NCBI GenBank assembly: GCA_002943765.1
Contig: PQWQ01000001.1
Coordinates: forward strand, 5,367,501 to 5,431,500
Source of the DNA: Psoroptes ovis
Lineage: Eukaryota > Arthropoda > Arachnida > Sarcoptiformes > Psoroptidae
Direction of reading: 5' to 3'
Length of the DNA: 64,000 nucleotides
The notes under the pieces: model-generated
Seen by the model: the letters and a program-made list of their open reading frames with translations, nothing else
What the model was told of the DNA's origin: nothing
The model's database searches: none
Made by a program: the position numbers and the translations under genes
Shown: piece after piece, positions 48,364 through 59,440 of the stretch
Layout: the number at the start of each line of letters is the position of its first letter
Position numbering within the stretch: the stretch's first letter is position 1

Positions 48364-48387
48364 CGTTGTTGTTGTTGTTGTTGTTGA
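48364..48387. repeat. (GTT)n microsatellite
   Basis: About eight GTT units after GTCGAC, in the less AT-rich stretch that may be near the AFF promoter. Confidence 0.8.
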
Positions 48388-50274
48388 TTGTTTATGTGTC
48401 CACTGAAAAAAAAAATGAAAATAAAATCAACAAAACAGCAAAAATCAAGTGTAAACACTGTGCAAAGATTATAGATTTGATTGATTCTGTTTTTTTTTCT
48501 AATTATTTAATTAAATTTTAAATAATACATTAATTAATCATAATGATTAACACATTTTTTTCAGTCTACAAAAATCATTCAAAAATTTGATTGACTTTTA
48601 AATGATCATTGATCAATTTGTTTGTGATTTGAAATAATTGAAAAAAAAATGTAAAATTCATTCAATTTGTATTAAGCTTTTCATGAATTAAAGTATACTT
48701 TCATCCAGCTGAAAAACCAGCTCTCATTCATTTATCCGAAGCACAACTCGATCACACAAAATAATCAATGCATTTGTTGATTCTTCATTGTTTTTAATTA
48801 TTCTTGGATACCGAAATTCTCATATTCAAAAGAGTATAATTGGAATTTAAAATTTTCAAAAAACAATAGTCTCAAAATTAAATTCTCCAAAATAAATTTT
48901 CTCAAATTAAACTTCAATTCTGGAGCACCAGTGCTAGGTTTGTTTTAGAAATGAATTTTTAAATATTTTTGAAAATGTTCTAATTCGATTCTTTATATTC
49001 GTGTATGCCAGATATCTGAAATTTTAAAGAAATAATTATTGAAAAAATATACATCTTCTGGGGTTAATATTATCATGAACAGAAATGACCAAAAATATAA
49101 GATTATTATCTAAGTAAATAAGTAAATTTGAAAAAAATGGTTGACCTAAATTTAACTTGATTCTCTTCAACTAATAAATCGTCGTTTTCAAGATTGAAAA
49201 TTTGTATTTTTCACTCATTTTCCACTTATTATTATTACTGAAAAATGTCCATTAAATGGTTCAAAACAATAATATTGACCAGTAATCAAACAACAACGAT
49301 ACAAAGAAAAATGTTTTAATTGAAATGAATGAATAAACTGAACCAAATTTTCTTTAAAAATTCGAACAAAACAAAATAATTTAAACAAATAAGAAACAAA
49401 TGAATGAAATAAGAAAATAATCATGTTTAAGAATTTCAAATTTCTTAAAGAAAGAACAACGAAAACATAATCAATTTAAAAACAAATGCAACATGCTCTG
49501 AAGAATTTGAAACAAAATAGAATATACTCGAATTAATACATTATTATTATTGTTATTTACATTAATTCAATTGTTTTTGGTTTTCACAAACAAATGAAAC
49601 ATGTGGAAAATAAGAATTGAATTAAATTAAACATTAATTATTATTATATTCATTACTAAAATTCTGAAACAAAGAAACAAAAATTAAAACAAAATAATCA
49701 AGAATCAAGATAAATATACACCCATAAAATACACTTTCTTCAAGTTCTTTCAAAAAAAAAAAAAAAAAAAAAACTGTAAATGTGTTGTGATATCGAAAAT
49801 TCTGTTCAAAATTTTCATAAAATAATTTACAAATACACTCATTGACATAATAAACAAATAAATAATTGATTAATACACACTAATTACCAAGCCTAATTAC
49901 ACATCAGATAACATTACACCAGATCGTTAATTCTCATTCGATTCACAAAACAAATTAAGAAATTGTTCAAAGAATTCAAAAGAAATAATTCAATTCTCCA
50001 AATGTTTATAAAATATACAACACATAGAAACACATTGAGCTTTCTTTTTTTTCAAAATTTTTAAAACTTTATATATTTTTGTCACATTTATAATTCTGTT
50101 GTTTGTTTGTTATAATTATTATTGTAATTGTAATTGTTTATTATTACCTTTGTTGTTAATACTTTTTTCCCACAAAAATTTACAATTTTTACCTTAATTT
50201 ACAAACACAATCACTCATCACCTTTATATCTCCATTATATCTCAATTGAGTTGGAAAATCCAAGAATCAAACTG

Positions 50275-50356
50275 GTGAGTTTTATTTCAAAAAGTTTTAG
50301 CCGAAATCAATTATGTGTTCAATGAGTTTAATTTGAAAATTTACATTTTTTCACAG
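50275..50356 (+). other. Candidate 82-nt intron in the AFF 5' leader
   Basis: Donor CTG|GTGAGT and acceptor TTTTTTCACAG|GTT, with a length like the short introns of neighbouring genes. It precedes the AFF start codon by 120 nt, so it would separate a non-coding first exon from the coding exon. Confidence 0.55.
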
Positions 50357-50476
50357 GTTGTTCTCCTTGTCAATCATTCCAAGATTATAGAATTATTATT
50401 ATTTCTATTTTTGTAAATAAATTTTTGAATGGAATGCATTGATTCGAAATTGTAATATTACTCTGATTAATTAATA

Positions 50477-53400
50477 ATGCATGCCCATCATCAATTATCG
50501 AATATATTGAATGCTGCATCCACAACAACAAAAGGTACTGGACATCAAATAACATCAAATAATATCGCCGCCACCACCGCAACAACATTGAATTCATCGC
50601 TATCATCATCATCATCATCGATGACACAACGTGATCGTGATAGACAACGTGAACGTGAACAACGTCGTCAAAAAGCATCGACTAATCAATCTACAATTAT
50701 TCATCATCATCATCATTCGAATACTAATTCATCTCATCATCATGGTCGTGATATGAAAAATATTTCTTTAAATAATAATAACAACAAATTATCATTGTTT
50801 CCTGATCCTGTACGGCTGGAACGTGAAGATGATACAACGAAAGAAATCAAGTCAACCTTGGGTGATTTTGGAAATTTTTTACCCTTCTTAAATTCATCAT
50901 TAAATGATTCATCTGATTGTATCAACTCGAATTTGGTCGGCATTTCTCGAAATGAATTCAACCGCCGTCGTGTTCAAGAAATTTTTGCTGAAATGATACC
51001 GAAAGAGAATCTGTTACCACCACAACCGATTACTGGTTTAGATGATTTGTTAACATTGAACAATCATGGCAGGGAACGGCCACCATCATCAAATGAATCG
51101 AATGTCAAAAATAATCAGCCGCCAACAACGATGAATGCTCATCATTCAAATCATCCAAATCAAACATCATCATCATCATATTCTACATTACCGAATCAAA
51201 TGAATCAATGTCAAAAAATTTCGAATAATAATAACAGCAGCAGCAAAAATAATTTCAAAACTGGTGATTTCAATTTATCATCATCCGAATCAGAATCATC
51301 ATCATCATCAAATGATGATGAAGATGATGATGATGATGATGATTCAGAAGATGGTGAATCATCTGAATCTTCATCATCTTCGGAATCAGAATTAGAATCA
51401 TCTTCATTGGATCATAAAAATAAAAGTAATATCGATAATCATAATAATAATAATCAAAATAGTGATGATCAACGTGATAAACGATTTAAAAATGATATCA
51501 ATACTATTACTGCTACCAGTAATACAGATGATACCAATAATAATAATAATAAAATAGTCTATGATAAAAATGATTCAATGATACGGCGACGTTCGAATAA
51601 TTTACATAAAGATAATTTCAATAATCAATTGAAACATGGTAAAACGATATTGAAATCAAATAATAATAATCAAGATAATCATCATCGTCATTCATCATCG
51701 AATGATTTGAAATCATCATCATCATCCGCATCATTTATACAACAACCATTGGATGATGATGAAGAACATAAATGGGATTTGGATAATTTTCTTCCATCAT
51801 CAAATACTAATACGAATAATGATACTCAATTGATTCGAAATCAAGATTTATTAAATAATAATAATTTAAATATAAATAGCTCACCACAAAATCTTCTCAA
51901 AGAATCATCTCAAATGACAATGAAACAAAATAATAATAATTCAAATAATTCGAAATCCACATTAAAAGTTGGTAGAAATTCAATGATAAATAATCATGAT
52001 CATCATGATAATCAAAAATTGAAAAAATATTCAAATATTCATTTATCAGATGACAATGATAATGATGATGATGATGAATCACATGAATCCAATGATGATG
52101 ATGATGATGATCGTAGTTTTGAATCATATCAATCAAGATCAGATTCGAAAATATCGTTGAGTTTAGATGATAATAATAATAATAATAATGAAGATAATAA
52201 CAATATTCGAAATAATGATCATGTATCATTTTCAACAATTGATCAACAATTAACAATGACCAATAAACAGCAAAATATTGATGAAGAAATGGAAGAAGGT
52301 GAATTGGATGATGATGACGATGATGATGTTGATGGTGGTGGCATTGATGACCATGATAAAATGAATTATTTAAACACGAGTAATCTTTCATCTCAATCAA
52401 AATCGAATCGTTTAAAAAAATTAAATACAAATAATAATAATAAACAACCGATACAACCGAATGATTATTATCATCGATCATCATCATCGACGATGAAATC
52501 ATTATCACCGATTAATGAGATAAAAAATAAGAATCGAATCAGATTATCATCACCAATGGAAAATAATGTTAAATATGATCAAGAATTGAAGGTGCCATCA
52601 TCATCAACAACAATCAATAATAATAATAATAATAATAATCCAATACAACAAACACAAAAGAATAGCTTGAATGATGAGAATAATAGTTGGAAAGATGTTA
52701 AAAAAAGAAAGGAAAAATTATTAATATCATCAGCACAAACATTGAATTTGACACCACAACAACCACAACAGCAACAACAACATCAATCAAAAGCAGCCGT
52801 ATCAATCCAATCGAATAAATCATCTAATAATCGTACAATTATCAATGATAATTCATCATTAACAACAGCAACGACAGCAGCTAGTCATCATCATAATGAA
52901 ATGAAAAATCAGCCACCATCTAATCGTTTATTGACAAATAGCAGTAGTAATAATGTCAAAAAACAACATTCATCATCATCGACAACAACAACCAATAAAC
53001 ATTCAGATCGTCGACATTCACCAGCGATTGTCAATAATAAAAAAGAATCATTGGATAATATGACTGCATTCACGAGAAAAGTTGATTTAATATCCAGCAA
53101 TAATAATTCGAATGATTCGAATTTGAATAATTGTCAAACACCACAATCATTGATTGTATCGATTGAATTGCCTAAATTGACTCGTATACCGAATAATGTT
53201 GTTGTTGATCGAAATGGTACTCATAATAATCATCAAAATACACAATCATCCACCACCAACAATGATCGTCGATCACTGTCACCAATACCGCCACCACCAT
53301 CATCAGCCTCATCATCATCATTGAAAAATACTAATAATAATTCACAAAAATCATCTGAATTCGTTAAAAAAATTGGTCATCAAAAAAAATTACAAAAATC

Positions 53401-54565
53401 TGATGATAAATATTCGACGGTTAATGGTAAATCAAATTCGAATTCTTCAGCTAATAAATCGAATTCGACAACGACAACCACAGTCTCATCATCATCATCG
53501 TCGTTGAAACCTCATAAAGATATTGTTCAACATGAACAACAACAGCAACATCAATCTACCGGACGACAGCGATATGCATCGCAGCAACAGCAGCAACAAC
53601 AATCACAGATACAATCACCACAATCATCAGCTGCATTACCTGTATCTATAAATTTAAATTCATTACTACCGACATCACCTCATCAAATGAATCAGCAGCA
53701 ACAACCACAACAGCAAAACGTAATTCAAAAATTTTCACCCCTGTGTCAAACAGAACAAGAAGCACAGACAATGGCTCGTACATTGAAGCGGAAAGCTGAT
53801 TCAATAAAAATTCCACAACAACAAATCCTACAATATATTGAAGCATCAATGTATTTCATACAATCAGGATTGATTATGGAACAAAAACGTTCGGAACCAG
53901 AAGTTGATAAAGCTTATCAGCTATATCGTGATACATTACAGCTGATAAAAGTGGCGACTGCAAAATTATCGAAACAAAATCGTCCAATATTAGCGATGGC
54001 AAGTCAAGAACAATCACAATTAATTGATCTACAATTAACAATATTATCATATCGTTGTCAAGCATTATTAAATTCTCGTTTAACACGAATGCGTCATCGT
54101 GAAATACATGAAAATAAAGAATTGATTGGACAATTTTTTAAAAAACATGAAAAATTATTAAATTCATATCAAAATCAATCATCATCATCGACGACATCAT
54201 CATCATCGGCAACAATTTCTGTACCAATACAAATGATGAATTCAATATTACGACAATTATCGCTGTTGCAACAATCACATTCAGCCAATGATTTATGGTT
54301 TAAATCTGAATCAATGATTGAATCGAATCCACAATGTCGTGAATTTTTTCAACAGCTAGATCAAGATTATGGCCAACTACAATTGAGTAGTTCGCTAGAA
54401 CAATTAATAAATAATACATTGAAAGGTGTAAAAATGATACAAACAAATATGGCACCATTACTAGTCAATAATAATTCTAATAATGATAATCAACAGCCAC
54501 AACAACAACAACAAATATCATCATCAACAGCGACAACAGTACCATCATCCAATATGAAATCATAA
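50477..54565 (+). CDS. AFF: AF4/FMR2 family (lilliputian-like) elongation scaffold
   Basis: Nuclear scaffold of the super elongation complex, which brings P-TEFb and ELL to RNA polymerase II (family knowledge). A single 1362-aa coding exon with an in-frame stop (50468-50470) before the first ATG. Residues about 49-66: RDRDRQREREQRRQK, then LSLFPDPVRL and EIKSTLGDFGNF (105-135), matching the N-terminal P-TEFb-binding homology (RxRERxxR, LFxEPYK, IQxxLGNY). Residues about 266-312: Ser/Asp/Glu acidic region; a second Asp-rich block near 535-550; SLIVSIELPKLTRIPN at 891-906; and the C-terminal homology domain at about 1087-1325 (MARTLKRKADS, YIEASMYFIQSGLIMEQ, LSYRCQALLNSRLTRMRHRE, CREFFQQLDQDYG). 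Poly-Asn, Ser and Gln tracts link the domains. Paralogue identity among AFF1-4 is undefined because arthropods have one gene. Confidence 0.88.
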   Translation: MHAHHQLSNILNAASTTTKGTGHQITSNNIAATTATTLNSSLSSSSSSMTQRDRDRQREREQRRQKASTNQSTIIHHHHHSNTNSSHHHGRDMKNISLNNNNNKLSLFPDPVRLEREDDTTKEIKSTLGDFGNFLPFLNSSLNDSSDCINSNLVGISRNEFNRRRVQEIFAEMIPKENLLPPQPITGLDDLLTLNNHGRERPPSSNESNVKNNQPPTTMNAHHSNHPNQTSSSSYSTLPNQMNQCQKISNNNNSSSKNNFKTGDFNLSSSESESSSSSNDDEDDDDDDDSEDGESSESSSSSESELESSSLDHKNKSNIDNHNNNNQNSDDQRDKRFKNDINTITATSNTDDTNNNNNKIVYDKNDSMIRRRSNNLHKDNFNNQLKHGKTILKSNNNNQDNHHRHSSSNDLKSSSSSASFIQQPLDDDEEHKWDLDNFLPSSNTNTNNDTQLIRNQDLLNNNNLNINSSPQNLLKESSQMTMKQNNNNSNNSKSTLKVGRNSMINNHDHHDNQKLKKYSNIHLSDDNDNDDDDESHESNDDDDDDRSFESYQSRSDSKISLSLDDNNNNNNEDNNNIRNNDHVSFSTIDQQLTMTNKQQNIDEEMEEGELDDDDDDDVDGGGIDDHDKMNYLNTSNLSSQSKSNRLKKLNTNNNNKQPIQPNDYYHRSSSSTMKSLSPINEIKNKNRIRLSSPMENNVKYDQELKVPSSSTTINNNNNNNNPIQQTQKNSLNDENNSWKDVKKRKEKLLISSAQTLNLTPQQPQQQQQHQSKAAVSIQSNKSSNNRTIINDNSSLTTATTAASHHHNEMKNQPPSNRLLTNSSSNNVKKQHSSSSTTTTNKHSDRRHSPAIVNNKKESLDNMTAFTRKVDLISSNNNSNDSNLNNCQTPQSLIVSIELPKLTRIPNNVVVDRNGTHNNHQNTQSSTTNNDRRSLSPIPPPPSSASSSSLKNTNNNSQKSSEFVKKIGHQKKLQKSDDKYSTVNGKSNSNSSANKSNSTTTTTVSSSSSSLKPHKDIVQHEQQQQHQSTGRQRYASQQQQQQQSQIQSPQSSAALPVSINLNSLLPTSPHQMNQQQQPQQQNVIQKFSPLCQTEQEAQTMARTLKRKADSIKIPQQQILQYIEASMYFIQSGLIMEQKRSEPEVDKAYQLYRDTLQLIKVATAKLSKQNRPILAMASQEQSQLIDLQLTILSYRCQALLNSRLTRMRHREIHENKELIGQFFKKHEKLLNSYQNQSSSSTTSSSSATISVPIQMMNSILRQLSLLQQSHSANDLWFKSESMIESNPQCREFFQQLDQDYGQLQLSSSLEQLINNTLKGVKMIQTNMAPLLVNNNSNNDNQQPQQQQQISSSTATTVPSSNMKS

Positions 54566-55066
54566 ACCCCATTGTACAGAAACATGTCATTATTATTATT
54601 TCATTCGAAATTCTTCAAAAGATTATTTGAAAATATATGTATTTTTTACCTCTTAATCATCATCATCATCTCATCATATTTGTTCATTCAAACAAATTGA
54701 CAAATCAATCAATCAATAATCATCATCATTTATACATGTCACGGGTAACAACGTGACATACATGTATTTTTTCACTCATCATAGTTCAAACATTTTAATA
54801 ATTTACTCAATGTATTTTCAATGTATTTTTCACAAATGCATTTCAAAAATTAAAGAAGATTTATGTATAAACAAATAACAATAATTTCAATTAATTAAAA
54901 TAAATCAAAAATGCAAACCTCATATAAATAATGTTAATGATAATTTGAAATTGAAGTCAAATTATTGACTTTGAAGCATTGGTTGGAGCCAAAGAAGACC
55001 AATTATGACCAGTATTATTTCGATAGCCATCGTTCGAAATTGATTCGATTCGATTTGTTTGGATCA
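54566..55066. other. Convergent 3' region between AFF and the acidic protein gene
   Basis: Holds the AFF 3' UTR with CAT repeats and a small stem-loop near 54737-54765 (ACATGTCACG and CGTGACAT). No gene. Confidence 0.6.
54899..54904 (+). terminator. AATAAA poly(A) signal, AFF
   Basis: AATAAA 334 nt after the AFF stop, within TTAATTAAAATAAATC. Confidence 0.45.
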
Positions 55067-55324
55067 TCATTTTTTATGTTTGAATAATTCATAATTTAAA
55101 CTCAATGATGATGCTTGCATTTTATTTTGTTCATTATCATTATCATCACCAGCAAATGAATCATCCAAAATATCTGGATATTCATTATCGAATTCTGTTT
55201 CATCTGAATTCGAATCATTTTCACGATCATCATCCGAATCATCAAAATCAAAATTATCGCTGATTGCTTTGATTGGATCATTATTCCATATGAATTGTAT
55301 TTGCGGTATAACTATTTCTGAGTC
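55067..55324 (-). CDS. Acidic secreted protein exon 3
   Basis: Acceptor CGAAAATAG. Encodes DSEIVIPQIQFIWNNDPIKA, an Asp/Glu-rich stretch, then SLSLNYELFKHKK and TGA. Confidence 0.72.
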   Translation of the reverse strand, partial: DSEIVIPQIQFIWNNDPIKAISDNFDFDDSDDDRENDSNSDETEFDNEYPDILDDSFAGDDNDNEQNKMQASSLSLNYELFKHKK

Positions 55325-56396
55325 CTATTTTCGAGAATTTTTTAAAATTTTAATTAAAATTCTTGATTATTATTATATTAGGTTGTCCGAAAAATTTTTG
55401 CCGGGTTATATTGTAGAAAATCATTGAAAAATTCGGCAAAAAACTTTCCGGACAACCATTCTAATACATACCATTCTCTGTATTTCACCATTATCATTAT
55501 CATCATCACCGAAATCATCATCATCATCATCATTATCTTTACTGTTATTATCATCATTGTCATTATCATTATCATTGAAAATAAACGGTAAATATTCGAT
55601 TTCATCTTGACGGTTGCTTTCAGCACGTTCATCATCATCATCTTCGGCATCGTTAGGATCATCTTCGGCATCACCATAATCATCAGTGTCATTATCATCG
55701 GTAAAACCATCATTATCACGACTATTACGGTCATAATTGCCGTCATTATCTTAATGAACAGGAAGGAAAAATGTTTATTTCTGTGATTTAATTCTACCTC
55801 ATTTAGACTAGATAATTACCATTGTTTGTAGGGTCTTCATCATTTGGTCGAATTAATTTCGATGTATCATCATCGTTGATTACATCATTATTAGTATCGA
55901 TATAATCGTTACCATTACCATTATTGTAATTATGATCATCATAATCATCATGGTCGTCGTCGTCGACGTTCGAATTCGAACCATAATTCTGATCATCATA
56001 TGTTTGATTATCATCGAATGATGTTGCCTCAGATGGATCATTTTCATTATTATTATTATTATCACTTTTAAAGCTTCTTGCTTCAGCTGATGGCATCATC
56101 AACAGCAATAAATCTTGAATTGATTCTGGTTTAATTGGGTTTTCAGTGTTATTACTGTTGAATTCATAGTGATCACTATTTGGATGCACGAAACCTTGAT
56201 ATAGTAAGGGTGAGTTTGTAAAATTATGGCCAATTTGGTCTTTTCCATCATCATTATTATCTCCGAATGATTGAAATGAATAAATAATCCATGAATCATT
56301 TCGATGGTCATGATTATTATGATCGTCATCGATTATTGATGAACAATTTATTACCATAATTATTGATGATAAATTCAACAAAAGAAAATAAATCAT
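55067..56396 (-). CDS. Unrecognised secreted Asp/Asn-rich acidic protein, three exons
   Basis: Family not recognised. Minus-strand exons 56396-55820, 55749-55472 and 55324-55067 total 1113 nt (370 aa) with consistent phases and GT-AG sites. Residues 1 to about 20 (MIYFLLLNLSSIIMVINCSS) look like a signal peptide, so secretion or vesicle storage is likely. The least repetitive block is about 55-115, with HNFTNSPLLYQGFVHPNSDH, PIKPESIQDLLLLMMPSAEA and two N-glycosylation sequons. Residues 115-290 are dominated by Asp, Asn and Tyr. Other ordered-looking pieces are DEIEYLPFIFND and IVIPQIQFIWNNDP. There are very few cysteines and no enzyme motif. Possible roles are a calcium-binding matrix or granule protein; that is speculation from the acidity. 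It is convergent with AFF and divergent from NDNF. Confidence 0.75.
55378..55466. mobile_element. MITE copy 65, type A, inside a short intron
   Basis: TTAGGTTGTCCGAAAAA left, GGGTTATATTGTAG core, CTTTCCGGACAACC right. It fills most of intron 2 of the acidic protein gene and ends five bases from the donor site. Confidence 0.87.
55472..55749 (-). CDS. Acidic secreted protein exon 2
   Basis: Acceptor TTCATTAAG, donor ATG|GTATGT. Encodes 92 codons dominated by Asp, with DEIEYLPFIFND in the middle. Confidence 0.73.
55820..56396 (-). CDS. Acidic secreted protein exon 1 (signal peptide)
   Basis: ATG at 56396 starts the signal peptide. Ends in phase 1 after PTNN at GTAATT. A 70-nt intron follows. 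Confidence 0.78.
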
Positions 56397-57935
56397 ATTT
56401 TGTTAGTTTCAATAATTTGAAATCAATGATAATTGATTTATTTGAAAAACCGAATAGAACTGGCTGTTCATTGATCATTGATTATTATGATTGATTATTA
56501 TTGAATGATTGATTTATTGATTGAATGATTTATTATTTGAATGATTTACCATTGAACAATGTTAAATTCGAATGAGAAGAAACACAGTTCGAATTTCTTC
56601 AAAATTTTTTTTCTGGTGAAATTTTTCTCTTAATTCAATTTGATTGATTTTTGTCAATCATTGAATTCATCATTGTGTACCAGTCACATTATCAATTTAA
56701 ATTTCACCCATTATTCCCAACGCTTAAATTCAATCATTTCTTCGATACTTTCTGTATCAATCAATCCAGACAAAATTTACGGAAGTTTAGATTGATATTG
56801 GTTTCATTGAATTTTTATGATTTTAGAGCATTTCGATATAGAAATCAATCATAATTCAATCAATTGAAATCTTTATAAAATCAATCAGAATTCAATTGTT
56901 CGTGGTATTTGAATTTTCTTAAATTTCAAGCCTTAAATCATTGGAAAGATGCAATTATTCTCAATTTTCAATTTCTATTGGAAAATAATAATTGTATCTT
57001 TCTTCTGACACTGATTTTCGTATGCATAATTAAGAATAATAAGAACGAAAATGAGAATGAATGGTAAGACCACCACCATCGATGGAATAATTTCAAAGTT
57101 ATTTTTTTCTCGAATCGAATTGAAGATAATAATAATCATCATCATCAACCATTATCATCACAAAAATCGACGGCAAATCATCTCCATGAAAAGCCAATTA
57201 TTATTTTGATAATGATTATCATTATTAGTTAATCATCATTGAGATTACATAATATAAAAACAATTCAAAACCTTATGGTGGTTAAACCTCAAATTAAACC
57301 AAGAATAAACCTACGTATGAATTTTCAAAATAATTAAATGGTATTTGATGCGGCCATATCTTAATAATAATCATTGAATATTGAGATTTGGGATTATGTA
57401 CTAATCGGTCGAAATTAAGCCAGAAAAAAAACTCCGACAAACAAGGTCAATTTCATTGGTCATATCGAAGAATAATAATGGTCAAAATCAAAGCCAATTT
57501 TCTTAGCCGATTTTTCTCAATGAAATATGAACCTTTGAAAACTTTTGAAATTTTTCAAAAATCAATCGAAAGCAATAAAACGGATTGAAAACAATTTATG
57601 ATTGGCGCAAAAATGAAAGCGAAGGAATTTATTTTTAACAACTTATTTATTGCAATAAGGTCCATGGACCTTGGTAAAATGTAGGTAGGTAAATTTGAAT
57701 TTTTCACAGGTAAAAATCATTACGGCCAATGATTATAATTGGGTCGATTTGTTTTTCGAAATCGATTTAATGATTTTGAAATTTCAAAATTTTAAAATTT
57801 CAAATTTTTCTGAATGAAATTTTTCAAATTTTCAAAGGCTAAAACACACTAAGAGTTCAAGTCATAAAAAAAATCTTCAATTTTTATGGCTCTTAGCCGG
57901 TAGTTTTTTAGAAGTTTAAATTTCAAGGAAAAATA

Positions 57936-58020
57936 TTAGGCTGTCCGAAAAGTTCATTCGGTTTAATCAAATAGAGAGTTGCTCATGAAAATTGGGCAGA
58001 ATTTTCCGGACAACCTAATA
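57936..58020 (-). mobile_element. MITE copy 66, type B
   Basis: TTAGGCTGTCCGAAAAG left, AATTTTCCGGACAACCTAAT right. Confidence 0.85.
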
Positions 58021-58344
58021 GATTTCTAAATGAATTCATCAATGTGTGTGTGTGTTTATATTTTATTTAAATTGAAATCAGCTATAAATATAAACATTAA
58101 AAAAATACACATGAATCAAACAAATGAATGAATATCAAAAAACAATAAAAAAATTTAAAATAAACAAAATGAATTCATTTCAATGTATGATTTCATTGAA
58201 TTCTGTGCTTTGAATTATTTTTTTTTGTGAAAAATTTTCAATTTTCTTAAAGTTTTTCTTTAAGATTTTAATTCATCTTTGCTTCAAGCCACACACCACA
58301 CACATACACAAATACATTAATTGATTATTTTAATTTTATTTTTC

Positions 58345-58423
58345 AAGGTTGTCCGAAAAGTTTTGGCCGATTTTCATGCGACAACTCTATTGTGATTAAA
58401 CCGAATGAACTTTTCGGACAACC
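58345..58423 (+). mobile_element. MITE copy 67, type B
   Basis: CAAGGTTGTCCGAAAAG left, CTTTTCGGACAACCTT right. Confidence 0.87.
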
Positions 58424-59231
58424 TTTTAATTTTTTTTCTTTTGTATTTTTCAATTTTTTTAAAACCATCAACAAGTATAAACATTAAAGACGAATCCATA
58501 CATTTTCAAAATTCGAATGAATAATGATGATCATCATTCAATGTGTGGTGGTGTGTGTGTGTTGTGAAGAAAACCCGAAAATAATTGAATTTCATTTCAC
58601 TGGTGGTGATGATATTGGTGGTGGTAAATGTTGATTGGTGGTGGTGTTGGTGGTAGTAGAAGCACCGAATTCATAAAAAATCATTTCAAACCAATTTTCA
58701 GATGGATGAATCTTCAGTCTTCAGATGAATATCTGTTGAACGATATCTTCTTCAGTGTAATTCTTATAAGGTTATAAGCTTGGAAAATATTGAAATAAAT
58801 GAAAATGATGCCGACAAGTTTTCCAATGTGATGCAAGCACATTCAAAGGTTCATATATCAGTCAACTTTTCATCAGTCAGTGAAAATTCATTTTGTGCTG
58901 CAAAAAAAACAAAACATTTGTTGATCTCAATCATCATCATCCTCATAGATGTTCTTAAGATTGTTTGTGTAATTCGTGTTTCAACAAAGTTTCATCAAGA
59001 ATTCGAAATTCGAATCAAATTTTGCCGCCAAGTAAACGACCAACCGATCATCTCCAACGATTTGTCGATCAAATTTCTCGCCAGTGAATAACTGATTAAA
59101 TCCTTCTTCGCAGCCTATCATTAAGGTTGTAGCCTTGGATATAATCCATGATTGAATCCATCCAAAATCTATTCAAATTCATCAATTCTCATAGCCAACG
59201 AACTTATAATTCGAAGCAATCCATCAAAAAA

Positions 59232-59440
59232 ATGAGACCATTATCGACGATATTTCTAGTATTATTACTATCATTGTTATCATCATCGACATTATTCATG
59301 TCGATTCAATCATTTCAAATAGATATGAATGATAATAATGATCAAAATTCAATATTTTCATATAATAATCATTTATCATTCGATGAAAATCAATTGAAAT
59401 TTAATCAATTAAATAATTTTTTAATTCATAAAACAAAAAG
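59232..59440 (+). CDS. NDNF: NDNF exon 1 (signal peptide)
   Basis: Ends at AAAAAG|GTTTGT in phase 2, which joins in frame to exon 2 and reconstructs KTKRLYF. Reading on past this donor gives 33 extra codons and a stop at 59541, which I take as intronic. Confidence 0.7.

Larger units (their letters stand above)
41565..50476. other. Intergenic between TMEM41A and AFF
   Basis: Head-to-head spacer of 8.9 kb. It contains MITE copies 57-64, all before 47.54 kb, long homopolymers, a BTB/BACK-like remnant at 45.2-45.5 kb and the AFF 5' leader. From 47.54 kb to the AFF start there is no MITE, and no other gene was recognised. Confidence 0.6.
56397..59231. other. Divergent intergenic region, acidic protein to NDNF
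   Basis: Contains MITE copies 66 and 67, a GT run near 58.05 kb and a GGT-rich tract near 58.60-58.66 kb. The last 500 bp are less repetitive and probably include the NDNF promoter and 5' UTR. No other gene was recognised. Confidence 0.55.

Noticed and set aside
51897..52508. 203-codon minus-strand ORF rich in His and Tyr inside the AFF exon
   Set aside because: It is the complement of AAT/GAT-rich AFF codons; the plus frame carries recognisable family domains.
58780..59091. 103-codon frame upstream of NDNF as a separate gene
   Set aside because: It has no ATG near its start, lies where the NDNF 5' UTR is expected and shows no recognisable domain.
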